Position numbers and translations under genes: made by a program. Below the pieces are notes generated by a model. It worked only from the letters and a program-made list of their open reading frames with translations, ran no database searches and was not told the origin of the DNA. DNA of 64,000 nt from Rosa chinensis (lineage: Eukaryota; Streptophyta; Magnoliopsida; Rosales; Rosaceae): contig NC_037089.1 of NCBI RefSeq assembly GCF_002994745.2, forward strand, positions 82,174,347-82,238,346. Direction: 5' to 3'. Shown one piece after another: positions 1 to 10,071 of this stretch. Each line of letters starts with the position of its first letter. The stretch's first letter is position 1.

Positions 1-3000
1 AACGACCAAGGCTTAATAACCCCAAATTTTTCTACACAACATTTCAAGGGCAAGGTCGTAACTGGATCGTCCAATTGAGAATCCTTTCATCTGATGTCCC
101 AAGTACAATATTTTAGGCTTCAGGTTAAAATTTTAGAAAAATCCATCATCGATAGGATGTCGATGGGCTAGGTCAGATGACTATGGCTTAATAACCCAAG
201 TTTTTCCCTATACAACCTTCAAAGGACAAGGTCGTCATCGGATCGTCCTCTTTAGAATCGTTCCGTCAGATGTCCCAAGTACAATATTTTAGGATTCCTC
301 TCCAAAATTCGGCAAAATCCATCATCAATAGGATGTCGATCGGCTAGGTCAAACGACTAAGACTTAATAACCCTATTTTTTATCTACACAACCTTCAAAA
401 GGCAAGGTCATCACCGGATTGTCCACTTGAGAATCCTTCCGTCAGAGGTCCCAAGTACAATATTTTAGGATTGAGAAAAATTCAGGTACCGTCCCTAAAC
501 TATGCTGCCAAGGCCAATTTGATACCCAAAATCTCAAAAGTATCAATATGATACCCAAAGACCTATATTGGCATCAACGTGATACTTCCGTAAAAAAAAT
601 CCAACGGCTCCGTCTGTTTGCTGACGTGGCAAGCACATGAGCAAAAAAAAAAGGGCAAAATGGACATTTTACCCTTTTTTTTTATTCATTTTTTTTCTTT
701 TAATTTCTTTTTCTTCTTTTGCTTCTTCAACCTGACTCTTCCACCTCCTCTCTCTCCTCTCCTTCTACACCACCCAAACCATCACTAACCCTGTCAATAT
801 CCTCTCCGATTCGGCTCCGCCATCGTCCGCAAGCTCCAGTCGGTTTCACCAACCTCGTCCTCCGCACCCACACCGGATCGTCCACTTAAGAATCCATCTG
901 TCAGATGTCCCAAGTACAATATTTTAGGTCTTGAGTCAAAAATTTAGAAAAATTCGTCATCGATATCATGTCGATCGAGTCGTTCAAACTATTAGGGCTT
1001 AATAACCCAATTATTTCCCTATACAACCTTTCAAAAGCAAGGATTTGATCGGATCATGAACTTGAGAATCCTTCCGTCAGATGTCCCAAGTACAATATTT
1101 TAGGCTTTGAGCCAAAAATTCGGATAAATACGTCATCAATAGGATGTCGATCGAGTCGGTCAAATGACTAGGGCTTAATAACCCAATTATCTCCCTATAC
1201 AACCATCCAAGGGTAAGGTCGTCATCGGATCGTCCACTTAAGAATCCTTCTGTCAAATGTCCCAAGTACAATATTTTAGGCTTTAAGTAAAAAATTTAGA
1301 AAAATTCGTCATCGATAGGATGTCGATCGAGTCGGTCAAAAGACTAGGGCTTAATAACCCAATTATTTCCCTATACAACCTTCCAAGGGTAAGGTCGTTA
1401 TCGGATCGTCCACTTAAGAATCCTTCTGTCAGATGTTCCAAGTACAATATTTTAGGCTTTGAGTCAAAAATTTAGAAAAATTCGTCATCGATATCATGTC
1501 GATCGAGTCGTTCAAACTACTAGGGCTTAATAACCCAATTATTTCCCTATACAACCTTTCAAAAGCAAGGATTTGATCGGATCATGAACTTGAGAATCCT
1601 TCCGTCAGCCGTCCCAAGTATAATATTTTAGGATTCCAGTCAAAAATTCAGATAAATCCGTCATCAGAAGGATTTCGATCGGCTGGGTCAAACGACTAGG
1701 GTTTAATAACCCTATTTTTTCCCTATACAACCTTCCAAAGGCAAGGATATGATCGGATCGTGCACTTGAGAATCCTTCCGTCAGACATCCCAAGTAAAAT
1801 ATTTTACGATTCCATTCAAAAATTCGGCAAAATCCGTCATCGATAGGATGTCCTTCGGCTGGGTCAAACGACTAGGGGCCAATAACCCTATTTTTCCCTT
1901 ATAAAACCTTCCAAGGGCAAGGATTTGATCAGATCGTGCAATTGAGAATCCTTCCGCCAGACGTCCCAAGTACAATATTTGAGGATCGCAGTCAAAAATT
2001 CGGTAAAATCCGTCATCGGTTGGATGTCGATCGGTTGGGTCAAACGATTAGGGGTTAATAACCCTATTTTTTCCCTACAAAACCTTCCTAGGGCAAGGAT
2101 TTGATCAGATCGTGCACTTGAGAATCCTTCCGTCAGACATCCCAAGTACAATATTTGAGGATCGCAGTAAAAAATTCGGTAAAATCCGTCATTGGTAGGA
2201 TGTCGATCGGCTGGGTCAAACGATCAGGGGTTAATAACCCTATTTTCTGCCTACACAACCTTCCAAGGGCAAGGAGTGGATCGGATGGTGCACTTGAGAA
2301 TCCTTCCATCAGATGTTCAAAGTACTATATTTTAGGATCGCAGTCAAAAATTCGGTAAAATCCGTGATTGTTTGGATGTCGATCGGCTGGGTCAAACGAT
2401 TAAGGGTTAATAACCCTATTTTCTGCCTACACAGCCTTCCAAGGGCAAGGAGTGGATCGGATGGTGTACTTGAGAATCCTTCCGTCAGATGTTCCAAGTA
2501 CAATATTCTAGGATTGCAGTCAAAAATTCGGAAAAATCCGTGATCGTTTGGATGTCGATCGGCTGGGTCAAACGATTAGGGGTTAATAACCCTATTTTTG
2601 CCTACACAGTCTTCCAAGGGGAAGGAGTGGATCGGATCGTGCACTTGAGAATCCTTCCGTCAGATGTTCCAAGTACAATATTTTAGGACCGTAGTTAAAA
2701 ATTTGGAAAAATCTGTCATGGGTAGGATGTCGAACGGCTAGGTCAAACGATTAGGGTTTAATAACCCTATTTTCTGCCTACACAGCCTTCCAAGGGCAAG
2801 GAGTGGATCATATCGTGCACTTGAGAATCCTTCAGTCAGATGTTCCAAGTACAATATTTTAGGATTGCAGTCATAAATTCGGTAAAATCCGTCATCGTTT
2901 GTATGTCGATCGGCTGGGTCAAACGATTAGGGGTTAATAACCCTATTTTTTGCCTACACAACCTTACAAGGGCAAGGAGTGGATCGGATCGTGCACATGA

Positions 3001-6000
3001 GAATCCTTCCGTTAGATGTTCCAAGTGCTATATTTTAGGGTCGCAGTCAAAAATTCGGAAAAATCTTTCATAGTTTGGATGTCGATCGGCTGGGTCAAAC
3101 GATTAGGGGTTAATAACCCTATTTTTTGCCTACACAGCTTTGCTACGGCAAGGAGTCGATCGGATCGTGCACTTGAGAATCCTTCCGTCAGATGTTCCAA
3201 GTACAATATTTTAGGGTCGCAGTTAAAAATTCGGAAAAATCCGTCATCTTCTGGATGTCGATCGGGTGGGTCAAACGATTAGGGGTTAATAACCCTATTT
3301 TTTGCCTACACAGCCTTCCAAGGGCAAGAAGTGGATCGGACCGTGCACTTGAGAATCCTTCCGTCAGATGTTCCAAATACAATATTTTAGGATCGCAGTT
3401 AAAAATTTGGAAAAATCCGTCATCGTTTGGATGTCAAACGGATGGGTAAAACGATTAGGGGTTAATAACCCTATTTTCTGCCTACACAACTTTCCAAGGG
3501 CAAGGAGTGGATCGGATCGTGCACTTGAGAATCCTTCCGTCAGATGTTCCAAGTACAAAATTTTAGGATTGTAGTAAAAAATTTGGTAAAATCCGTCATC
3601 GTTTGGATGTCGATCGGCTGGGTCAAACGATTAGGGGTTAATAACCCTATTTTTTGCCTACACAGCCTTCCAAGGGCAAGGAGTGGATCGGATCGTGCAC
3701 TTCAGAATCCTTGCGTCAGATGTTCCAAGTGCAATATTTTACGATCGCAGTTAAAAATTCGGTAAAATACGTCATTGGTAGGATGTCGATCGGTTGGGTC
3801 AAACGATTAGAGGTTAATAACCCTATTTTTTGTCTACACATCCTTCCTAGAGCAAGGAGTGGATCGGATCGTACATTTCAGAATCCTTCCGTCAGATGTT
3901 CCAAGTGCAATATTTTAGGATCGCAGTAAAAAGTTCAGTAAAATCTTTCATAGTTTGGATGTCGATCGGATGTGTCAAACGGTTAGGGGTTAATAACCCT
4001 ATTTTTTGCCTACACTGTCTTCCAAGGGGAAGGAGTGGATCGGATCGTGCACTTGAGAATCCCTCCGTCAGATGTTCCAAGTACAATATTTTAGGATCGT
4101 GGTTAAAAATTTGGAAAAATCTGTCATCGTTTGGATGTCGATCGCCTGGGTCAAACGATTAGGGTTAATAACCCTATTTTTTGCCTACACAGCCTTCCAG
4201 GGGCAAGGAGTGGATCGGATTGTGCACTTGAGAATCCTTCCGTCAGAAGTTTCAAGTACAGTATTTTAGGATTGCAGTCAAAAATTCGGTAAAATCCGTC
4301 ATCGTTTGTATGTCGATCGGCTGGGTCAAACGATTAGGGGTTAATAACCCTATTTTTGGCCTACACAGCCTTCCAGGGCCAAGGAGTGGATCGGATCGTG
4401 CACTTGAGAATCCTTCCGGCAGATGTTTCAAGTACAATATTTTAGGATTGCAGTCAAAAATTCGGTAAAATCCGTCATCGTTTGTATGTCGATCGGCTGG
4501 GTCAAACGATTAGGGGTTAATAACCCTATTTTTTGCCTACACAGCTTTGCTAGGGCAAGGAGTGGATCGGATCGTTCACTTGAGAATCCTTCCATCAGAT
4601 GTTCCAAGTGCAATATTTTAGGGTTGCAGTCAAAAATTCGGTAAAATCCTTCATCGTTTGGATGTCGATCGGCTGGGTCAAACGATTAGGGGTTAATAAT
4701 CCTATTTTTTACCTACACAACCTTCCAAGGGCAAGGAGTGGATCGGATCGTGGACATGAGAATCATTCCGTCAGATGTTTCAAGTACAATATTTTAGGAT
4801 CGCAGTTATAAATTCGGAAAAATATGTCATCGTTTGGATGTCGATCGGCTGGGTCAAACGATTAGGGGTTAATAACCCTATTTTTTGCCTACACAGCCTT
4901 CCTAGGGCAAGGAGTGGATCGGATCGTGCACTTCAGAATCCTTCCGTCAGATGTTCCAAGTGCAATATTTTTGGATCGCAGTAAAAAATTCGGTAAAATC
5001 TTTCATAGTTTGGATGTCGATCGGGTGTGTCAAACGGTTAGGGGTTAATAACCCTATTTTTTGCCTACACAGTCTTCCAAGGGGAAGGAGTGGATCGGAT
5101 CGTGCACTTGAGAATCCTTCCGTCAAATGTTCCAAGTACAATATTTTAGGATCGTAGTTAAAAATTTGGAAAAATCTGTCATCGTTTGGATGTCGATCTC
5201 CTGGGTCAAACGATTAGGGTTAATAACCCTATTTTTTCCCTACACAGCCTTCCAGGGGCAAGGAGTGGATCGGATCGTGCACTTGAGAATCCTTCCGTCA
5301 GAAGTTTCAAGTACAGTATTTTAGGATTGTAGTCAAAAATTCGGTAAAATCCGTCATCGTTTGTATGTCGATCGGCTGGGTCAAACGATTAGGGGTTAAT
5401 AACCCTATTTTTGCCTACATAACCTTCCAAGGGCAAGGAGTGGATCGGATCGTGCACATGAGAATCCTTCCGTCAGATGTTCCAAGTGCTATATTTTAGG
5501 TTCGCAGTCAAAAATTCGGAATATCTTTCATAGTTTGGATGTCGATCGGCGGGGTCAAACGATTAGGGGTTAATAACCCTATTTTTTGCCTACACAGCTT
5601 TGCTAGGGCAAGGAGTGGATCGGATAGTGCACTTGAGAATCCTTCCGTCAGATGTTCCAAGTGCAATATTTTAGGATTGCAGTCAAAAATTCGGTAAAAT
5701 CCTTCATCGTTTGGATGTCGATCGGCTGGGTCAAACGATTAGGGGTTAATAACCCTATTTTTTACCTACACAACCTTCCAAGGGCAAGGAGTGGATCGGA
5801 TCGTGGACATGAGAATCCTTCCGTCAGATGTTTCAAGTACAATATTTTAGGATCGCAGTTATAAATTCGGAAAAATATGTCATCGTTTGGATGTCGATCG
5901 GCTGGGTCAAACGATTAGGGGTTAATAACCCTATTTTTTGCCTACACAGCCTTCCAGGGGCAAGGAGTGGATCGGATCGTGCACTTGAGAATCCTTCCGG

Positions 6001-6975
6001 CAGATGTTTCAAGTACAATATTTTAGGATTGCAGTCAAAAATTCGGTAAAATCCGTCATCGTTTGTATGTCGATCGGCTGGGTCAAACGATTAGGGGTTA
6101 ATAACCCTATTTTTTGCCTACACAACCTTCCAAGGGCAAGGAGTGGATCGGATCGTGCACATGAGAATCCTTCCGTCAGATGTTTCAAGTACAATATTTT
6201 AGGATCGCAGTTAAAAATTCCGAAAAATCCGTCATCGTTTGGATGTCGATCGGCTGGGTCAAACGATTAGGGGTTAATAACCCTATTTTTTCCCTATACA
6301 AACTTCCCAGGGAAAGGATTTGATCGGATCGTGCACTTGAGAATCCTTCCGTCAGACGTCCCAAGTACAATATTTTAGGATTCCATACGAAAATTCGGCA
6401 AAATCCGTCATCGGTAGGATGTCGATCGGCTGGATCAAACGACTAGGGGTTAATAACCCTATTTTTTGCCTATACAACCTTCTATGGGCAAGGATTTGAT
6501 CGGATCGTGCACTTGAGAATCCTTCCGTCAGACGTCCCAAGTACAATATTTTAGGATTCCATTCGAAAATTCGGCAAAGTCCGTTATCGGTAGGATGTCG
6601 ATCGGCTGAGTCAAACAACTAGGGGTTAATAACCTTATTTTTTCCTATACAACCTTCCAAGGGCAAGGATTTGATCGGATCGTGCACTTGAGAATCCTTC
6701 CGTTAGACGTCCCAAGTATAATATTTTAGGATTCCAGTCAAAAATTCGGATAAATCCGTCATCGTTAGGAGGTCGATCGGCTTAGTCAAACGACTAGGTT
6801 TTAATAACCCTCTTTTTTTCACTACATGCTTCAAAGAGCAAAGGTAAAGTTGGATTGTGAGATTAAGATACCATCCGTTAGATGTGTCAAGTACATCATT
6901 TTAGGCTTTGGGTAAAAAATTCAGAAAATTCGGTAATAATTATTACGTCGATCTGCTCGGTCAATTGACCAATAT
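1..6975. repeat. Tandem satellite array, ~176-bp monomer
   Basis: About 38 head-to-tail copies of a ~176-bp unit. Recurrent landmarks are GTCGATCGGCTGGGTCAAAC, TTAATAACCCTATTTT, GGATCGGATCGTGCACTTGA and CCAAGTACAATATTTTAGG. The last landmark recurs at about 2840, 3016, 3192, 3368 and 3544, exactly 176 bp apart. Copies between about 2150 and 6300 are the most alike; both flanks are more divergent, and the array decays out near 6830-6975. The unit happens to be open on both strands, which creates many 60-90 codon ORFs that are not genes. The length is in the range of plant centromeric or pericentromeric satellites, but nothing here proves that location. Confidence 0.97.
481..872. mobile_element. 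MULE-like fragment inserted in the satellite
   Basis: The satellite phase is broken by about 390 bp of unrelated sequence. Its left part contains CCGTCCCTAAACTATGC and repeated 'ATGATACCCAAA' phrases, the wording typical of the termini of non-autonomous Mutator-like elements in plants. The right part (about 700-872) is C/T-rich and then codon-like, and could be captured exon or leader sequence. The satellite resumes at GGATCGTCCACTTAAG. I could not find a matching right-hand terminal repeat or a clean duplication, so the copy is truncated or rearranged. Confidence 0.5.
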
Positions 6976-7208
6976 TTTTTTTCTTATTTCTATTAACTCG
7001 CACTTCGAATGGCTAGACTGTTAACGGGTCACATTTTTGAGACACAATATTAAAGTACACGTCACCTTGAGTTTTTGAGAATTTTTATGAATTTTTGTCG
7101 ACCCCAGAGCTATTTATTACAATTTTTAGAAGTTTTAGAATTAAAAAAATTATTTATGTATTATATTCTTAAAAACATATCAATTATTTATTACAAAATA
7201 ATTTTTAG
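6976..7208. other. AT-rich spacer, no feature seen
   Basis: AT-rich sequence between the decayed end of the satellite and the gene-fragment chimera. It contains a 60-codon open frame without recognisable similarity. I see no gene, RNA or element boundary here. Confidence 0.5.
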
Positions 7209-7265
7209 AGGTGCGATCTGGACCGTACACTCTGGAGCTTTTGATCTGCACCGTTAATTGATTTT

Positions 7266-7271
7266 TAATAT

Positions 7272-7305
<34 letters not shown>
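7266..7305. repeat. (TA)n microsatellite
   Basis: An imperfect run of TA dinucleotides with a short interruption, directly abutting the FLA-like fragment. Confidence 0.85.
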
Positions 7306-7487
7306 CGGCCTCGCCGGCATCGGCCAGAAACTCGCCGCGACTACGACTCCGCCAAGCTCCCCCAAATCTCCGACGGCTCCGTCCTCCCCACCACCCTCTT
7401 CCAGGCCACCGGCCACGCCCCCGGTAACCTCGGCTTCACCGATCTTTCCGGCGGAAAAGTCGGCTTCGGCTCCGCCGCAATCGGGCT
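7299..7487 (+). pseudogene. Fasciclin-like arabinogalactan protein (FLA) fragment
   Basis: The + frame reads ...[20 protein letters not shown], then [20 protein letters not shown] and KVGFGSAA. This is the characteristic stretch of a plant FLA fasciclin domain ('[27 protein letters not shown]' in family members), covering about 60 residues. There is no start, signal peptide, proline-rich arabinogalactan region or GPI signal, so this is only an internal gene piece. It ends where a WD40 fragment begins on the opposite strand, and the two overlap by about ten bases around 7476-7487. FLAs are cell-surface glycoproteins; this fragment cannot make one. Juxtaposition with an unrelated gene suggests transposon-mediated capture. 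Confidence 0.75.
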
Positions 7488-7745
7488 GAGAAGAACACCA
7501 CTGCAGTTGCGCAATCTCTGCCCCGGCAGACGGAAGTGTAGGCCAGAATGGGATCGTGGCCACCCTCGACGGGTTGGCCCATGGAGGAGAGGTCCCAGAT
7601 GAGGGCCTGTGAGTCGTCCCCAGCAGTGCAGACGGGTTGGCCCAAGCAACGGCTTTGACGCTGGCCTGGTGCCTCTGCAACTCGACGACCGGATGAGCAG
7701 GGAAGCGGATGTCGAGGACGCCGACCGGTTGTTTCTGTTCTGCAG
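7476..7745 (-). pseudogene. LWD/TTG1-type WD40 gene fragment (frameshifted)
   Basis: On the - strand the sequence reads [20 protein letters not shown] then ASVKAVAWA, then a frameshift into [20 protein letters not shown] and [12 protein letters not shown], then back to [16 protein letters not shown]. These are consecutive pieces of the C-terminal WD repeats of LIGHT-REGULATED WD / AN11-TTG1-type proteins, which act as scaffolds in circadian and MYB-bHLH complexes. Two frame changes and the loss of both ends make it non-functional. It abuts the FLA fragment tail to tail. The subfamily (LWD rather than TTG1) is inferred from 'GQPVEGGxDPILAYTAGAEI'. Confidence 0.8.
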
Positions 7746-7959
7746 GTGGTTTAATGGAAGAGGCTTCGAATCGTATGGAGGACGGAAGGAACCCCGTCGA
7801 GGACGAAGTCGGGGAACAGTCAACAACCCAACTGTTGCAGATCAGTGGGTCCCACGCCGTCAGCTTGCTTCTTCACTCGCCTGAAAACCGCGCGTGCTCT
7901 TCACTCGCCGGATTTAACCGTGGTCCACCTGGACCCTGGTCCATATTAGAATTTTTGCT

Positions 7960-8300
7960 AAGTTTTTCACACTTTGTAACTTTCGTAGTGGTTGGTAGCT
8001 CATGAAATAACAATTGATTGATTCCTTCTACACAATGGGGAATGAGCTACCGATAAAAATTTGTTTTTCAATTTTTTGGGTTGATAGCAGGGAAAATTAC
8101 TCAAATTAGACGGCATAATATATGAGGGTTATAACACCTACATGTCAAATTTAACACTATATAATTCTACTTTTCAGAAAAGAAAAGAAAAAAAAACGTA
8201 GGCAGCCTTCAATAAAAAAATAAAAGATAAAGTCAGATACAAGAAGAAAAAAGAACAAGATGAACAATTAAAACGGCCTTAAAGTCATCATAAACTATAC
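7960..8300. other. Intergenic, 3' side of CAF1-like gene
   Basis: AT-rich sequence with an A-rich stretch near 8185-8225. It presumably includes the 3' UTR of the - strand CAF1-like gene. No other feature recognised. Confidence 0.5.
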
Positions 8301-8307
8301 TGACATG

Positions 8308-9132
8308 TTACATTGAGCTCAGCTTGATGAAGCTTAGATATGTCAACAGACTATCAGAGCCGGCCTGGTGACTCTTGCCGGCCACACGTGCAATCCCCAG
8401 TTTCTCCGCCACTTTGGTCAAACCGCCTTTCAGTGTCGGAAACGAGTTCATCATGTCCTTGACATCACAAACCCTATCCCCAAAGTAGATCCTTTCAGCC
8501 TTCTTGTACTCCTCAAAATCGTCTGGCAACTTTTGTCCAGTGAGGATCTTGGTGAAGTAGCCCAAATCAGATGAGATCTGGAAACCCACCCATGTCAACT
8601 CTACCAATCTGTTTTCTAACAGCCCAACTTCCCGACACATTCTCGCGAACTCATGCGAAGGTATACCATCCTCCTTGTTTCTCCAGAAATCGATTCCGTG
8701 ACGCTTAAGTAACTCAATTGAGCGCTTGATATGCTTGTGATCTTCACGGTCAATATCAAAGTCGCTGAAATTGAACTCCCAGGTGTAGATGTTTTGGTTA
8801 AGGTCTGCGAGTGTGAGACCCAACTGGATTATGTTGGTGTCGTTCACGTTCTTCTTCATCATCATATACTTGTACAGAGGGTCATGGAGACGGCCTTTGT
8901 CACAATCATAAATTGTGCCAGGGAATTCTGTGTCTATAGAAGCGAACCAGCGGCCACCTTGGCTAATTAGTTTCCAAATCTGCGAAAACGCAGGCACAAA
9001 ATTGCTCTTCCAAACCGGATATATAACGCCAGGTATAGGAAGAGGGTCGGGATCATGCATGGGCAGCAGTACTCCATTGTACCCAAGTAAGGATTTATGA
9101 CCGGCACAGGAGGTGAGGGAAACTGCAGACAT
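8308..9132 (-). CDS. CCR4-associated factor 1 (CAF1)-type deadenylase
   Basis: A single uninterrupted frame of 274 codons from the chosen start, the normal CAF1 size. It encodes a DEDD-family 3'-5' exoribonuclease, the subunit of the CCR4-NOT complex that shortens mRNA poly(A) tails. Catalytic positions are visible in order: D and E in FASIDTEFPG, D in FQISSDLGYFTK, and the final H and D in SHQAGSDSLLTY. The frame is open 37 codons further upstream, to an ATG at 9243. A TATA box lies only about four bases before that ATG, so transcription should start downstream of it. The internal ATG at 9132 (MSAVSLTSC) is therefore the likelier start. There are no introns, which is common for plant CAF1 genes. 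A decayed relative lies at 59939-61010. Confidence 0.9.
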   Translation of the reverse strand: MSAVSLTSCAGHKSLLGYNGVLLPMHDPDPLPIPGVIYPVWKSNFVPAFSQIWKLISQGGRWFASIDTEFPGTIYDCDKGRLHDPLYKYMMMKKNVNDTNIIQLGLTLADLNQNIYTWEFNFSDFDIDREDHKHIKRSIELLKRHGIDFWRNKEDGIPSHEFARMCREVGLLENRLVELTWVGFQISSDLGYFTKILTGQKLPDDFEEYKKAERIYFGDRVCDVKDMMNSFPTLKGGLTKVAEKLGIARVAGKSHQAGSDSLLTYLSFIKLSSM

Positions 9133-9246
9133 GGTGTACCTTCGACAGCTTGCATCTTGTTTAAAATCTATAATTTTTCGATGATTTTCCGAATTAGTAC
9201 GTTCAGAGAACAACGAGGGGAAGAAGGCATAGGGGGCAGTCATGCA

Positions 9247-9255
9247 TTATATAGA
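9247..9255 (-). promoter_or_regulatory. TATA box of the CAF1-like gene
   Basis: On the - strand this reads CTATATAAT, about 115 bases upstream of the ATG at 9132. Transcription about 25-30 bases downstream of it would skip the ATG at 9243 and leave a leader of roughly 90 bases before 9132. Confidence 0.65.
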
Positions 9256-9847
9256 TATACAGCATTACCAAATCGAGGAAGTACTAATAGGATTTAGGCT
9301 GTTTGCGTACAATCCCTTATCCACTTTTATTCATACTTTTTCTTAATTTCTGATAAGTTAATTTATTTTGATTGGAATAGGAATTCAAACCCAATAAGGA
9401 ATCAGGTAACATGTAATTCGTAGGATATTCTCAATCTTATTCCTGAAAGGAAAAAGTATCATAGCGGATTAAATTATTCTCAATCTATTTCCTAAAAGGA
9501 AAAGTTTATCTAATACTCACATCCCTTAGAACTGCTTGATCAGTTTGTTTGTGAAATATGAAGGCATAAGCTGGTTGAAATTCATCCCTTAAAAGTCAAC
9601 TTACACCTCCTTTTTTGTTTTAATCTATTATGTAAATCTGAATTTGGCAATTTAAGTAATTATTAACAAGGAAGCATCAATACAAACAAATATTTTTGAG
9701 GTCTGCATACTTTTCCGTAAAACTGTGGAGCCATATGACATGGCCGCTCCACCAAAAACCAACTCCTAACGATAAACCATTTTAAGAAAAAAGTTCTTTT
9801 TATTAAAAATTTACTAAAAACTCGGGAAGGCCAAGCCAAATTACTCA
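9256..9847. other. Intergenic, promoter side of CAF1-like gene
   Basis: AT-rich sequence. A phrase of the type 'TCTCAATCT(T)ATTCCT(G/A)AAAGGAAAA' occurs twice (about 9430 and 9480), a short local duplication. No gene recognised. The Helitron begins at the right edge. Confidence 0.5.
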
Positions 9848-10071
9848 TCTATACTATTATTAAGAGAAGAGGGTTTGTTAGCCAAAATAAAAAAATTTGA
9901 CAGATTTAACCTTGAAAGATTAAAAAACTTTGAAAATAAATTAAATCATAATGATAAATATGACAATTACAAAATAGATTTTTATTAAAAAAATAAAAAA
10001 TAAATTTTCCCATCTCCACTTTTCTCTCCTACTATTCTCTATGCAATAACTGTATTTTATTTTATTTTTTA

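Noticed and set aside
1077..6618. Dozens of 60-90 codon ORFs on both strands with repeated protein patterns
   Set aside because: They recur every ~176 bp with the satellite monomer and run antisense to one another; they are by-products of the repeat, not a protein family.
1..6975. CRISPR-like array
   Set aside because: Repeats are direct, contiguous, 176 bp long and without spacers, in a plant genome; it is satellite DNA.
7741..8005. + strand ORFs over the LWD fragment
   Set aside because: They are antisense shadows of the WD40-coding strand and continue into unrelated sequence.
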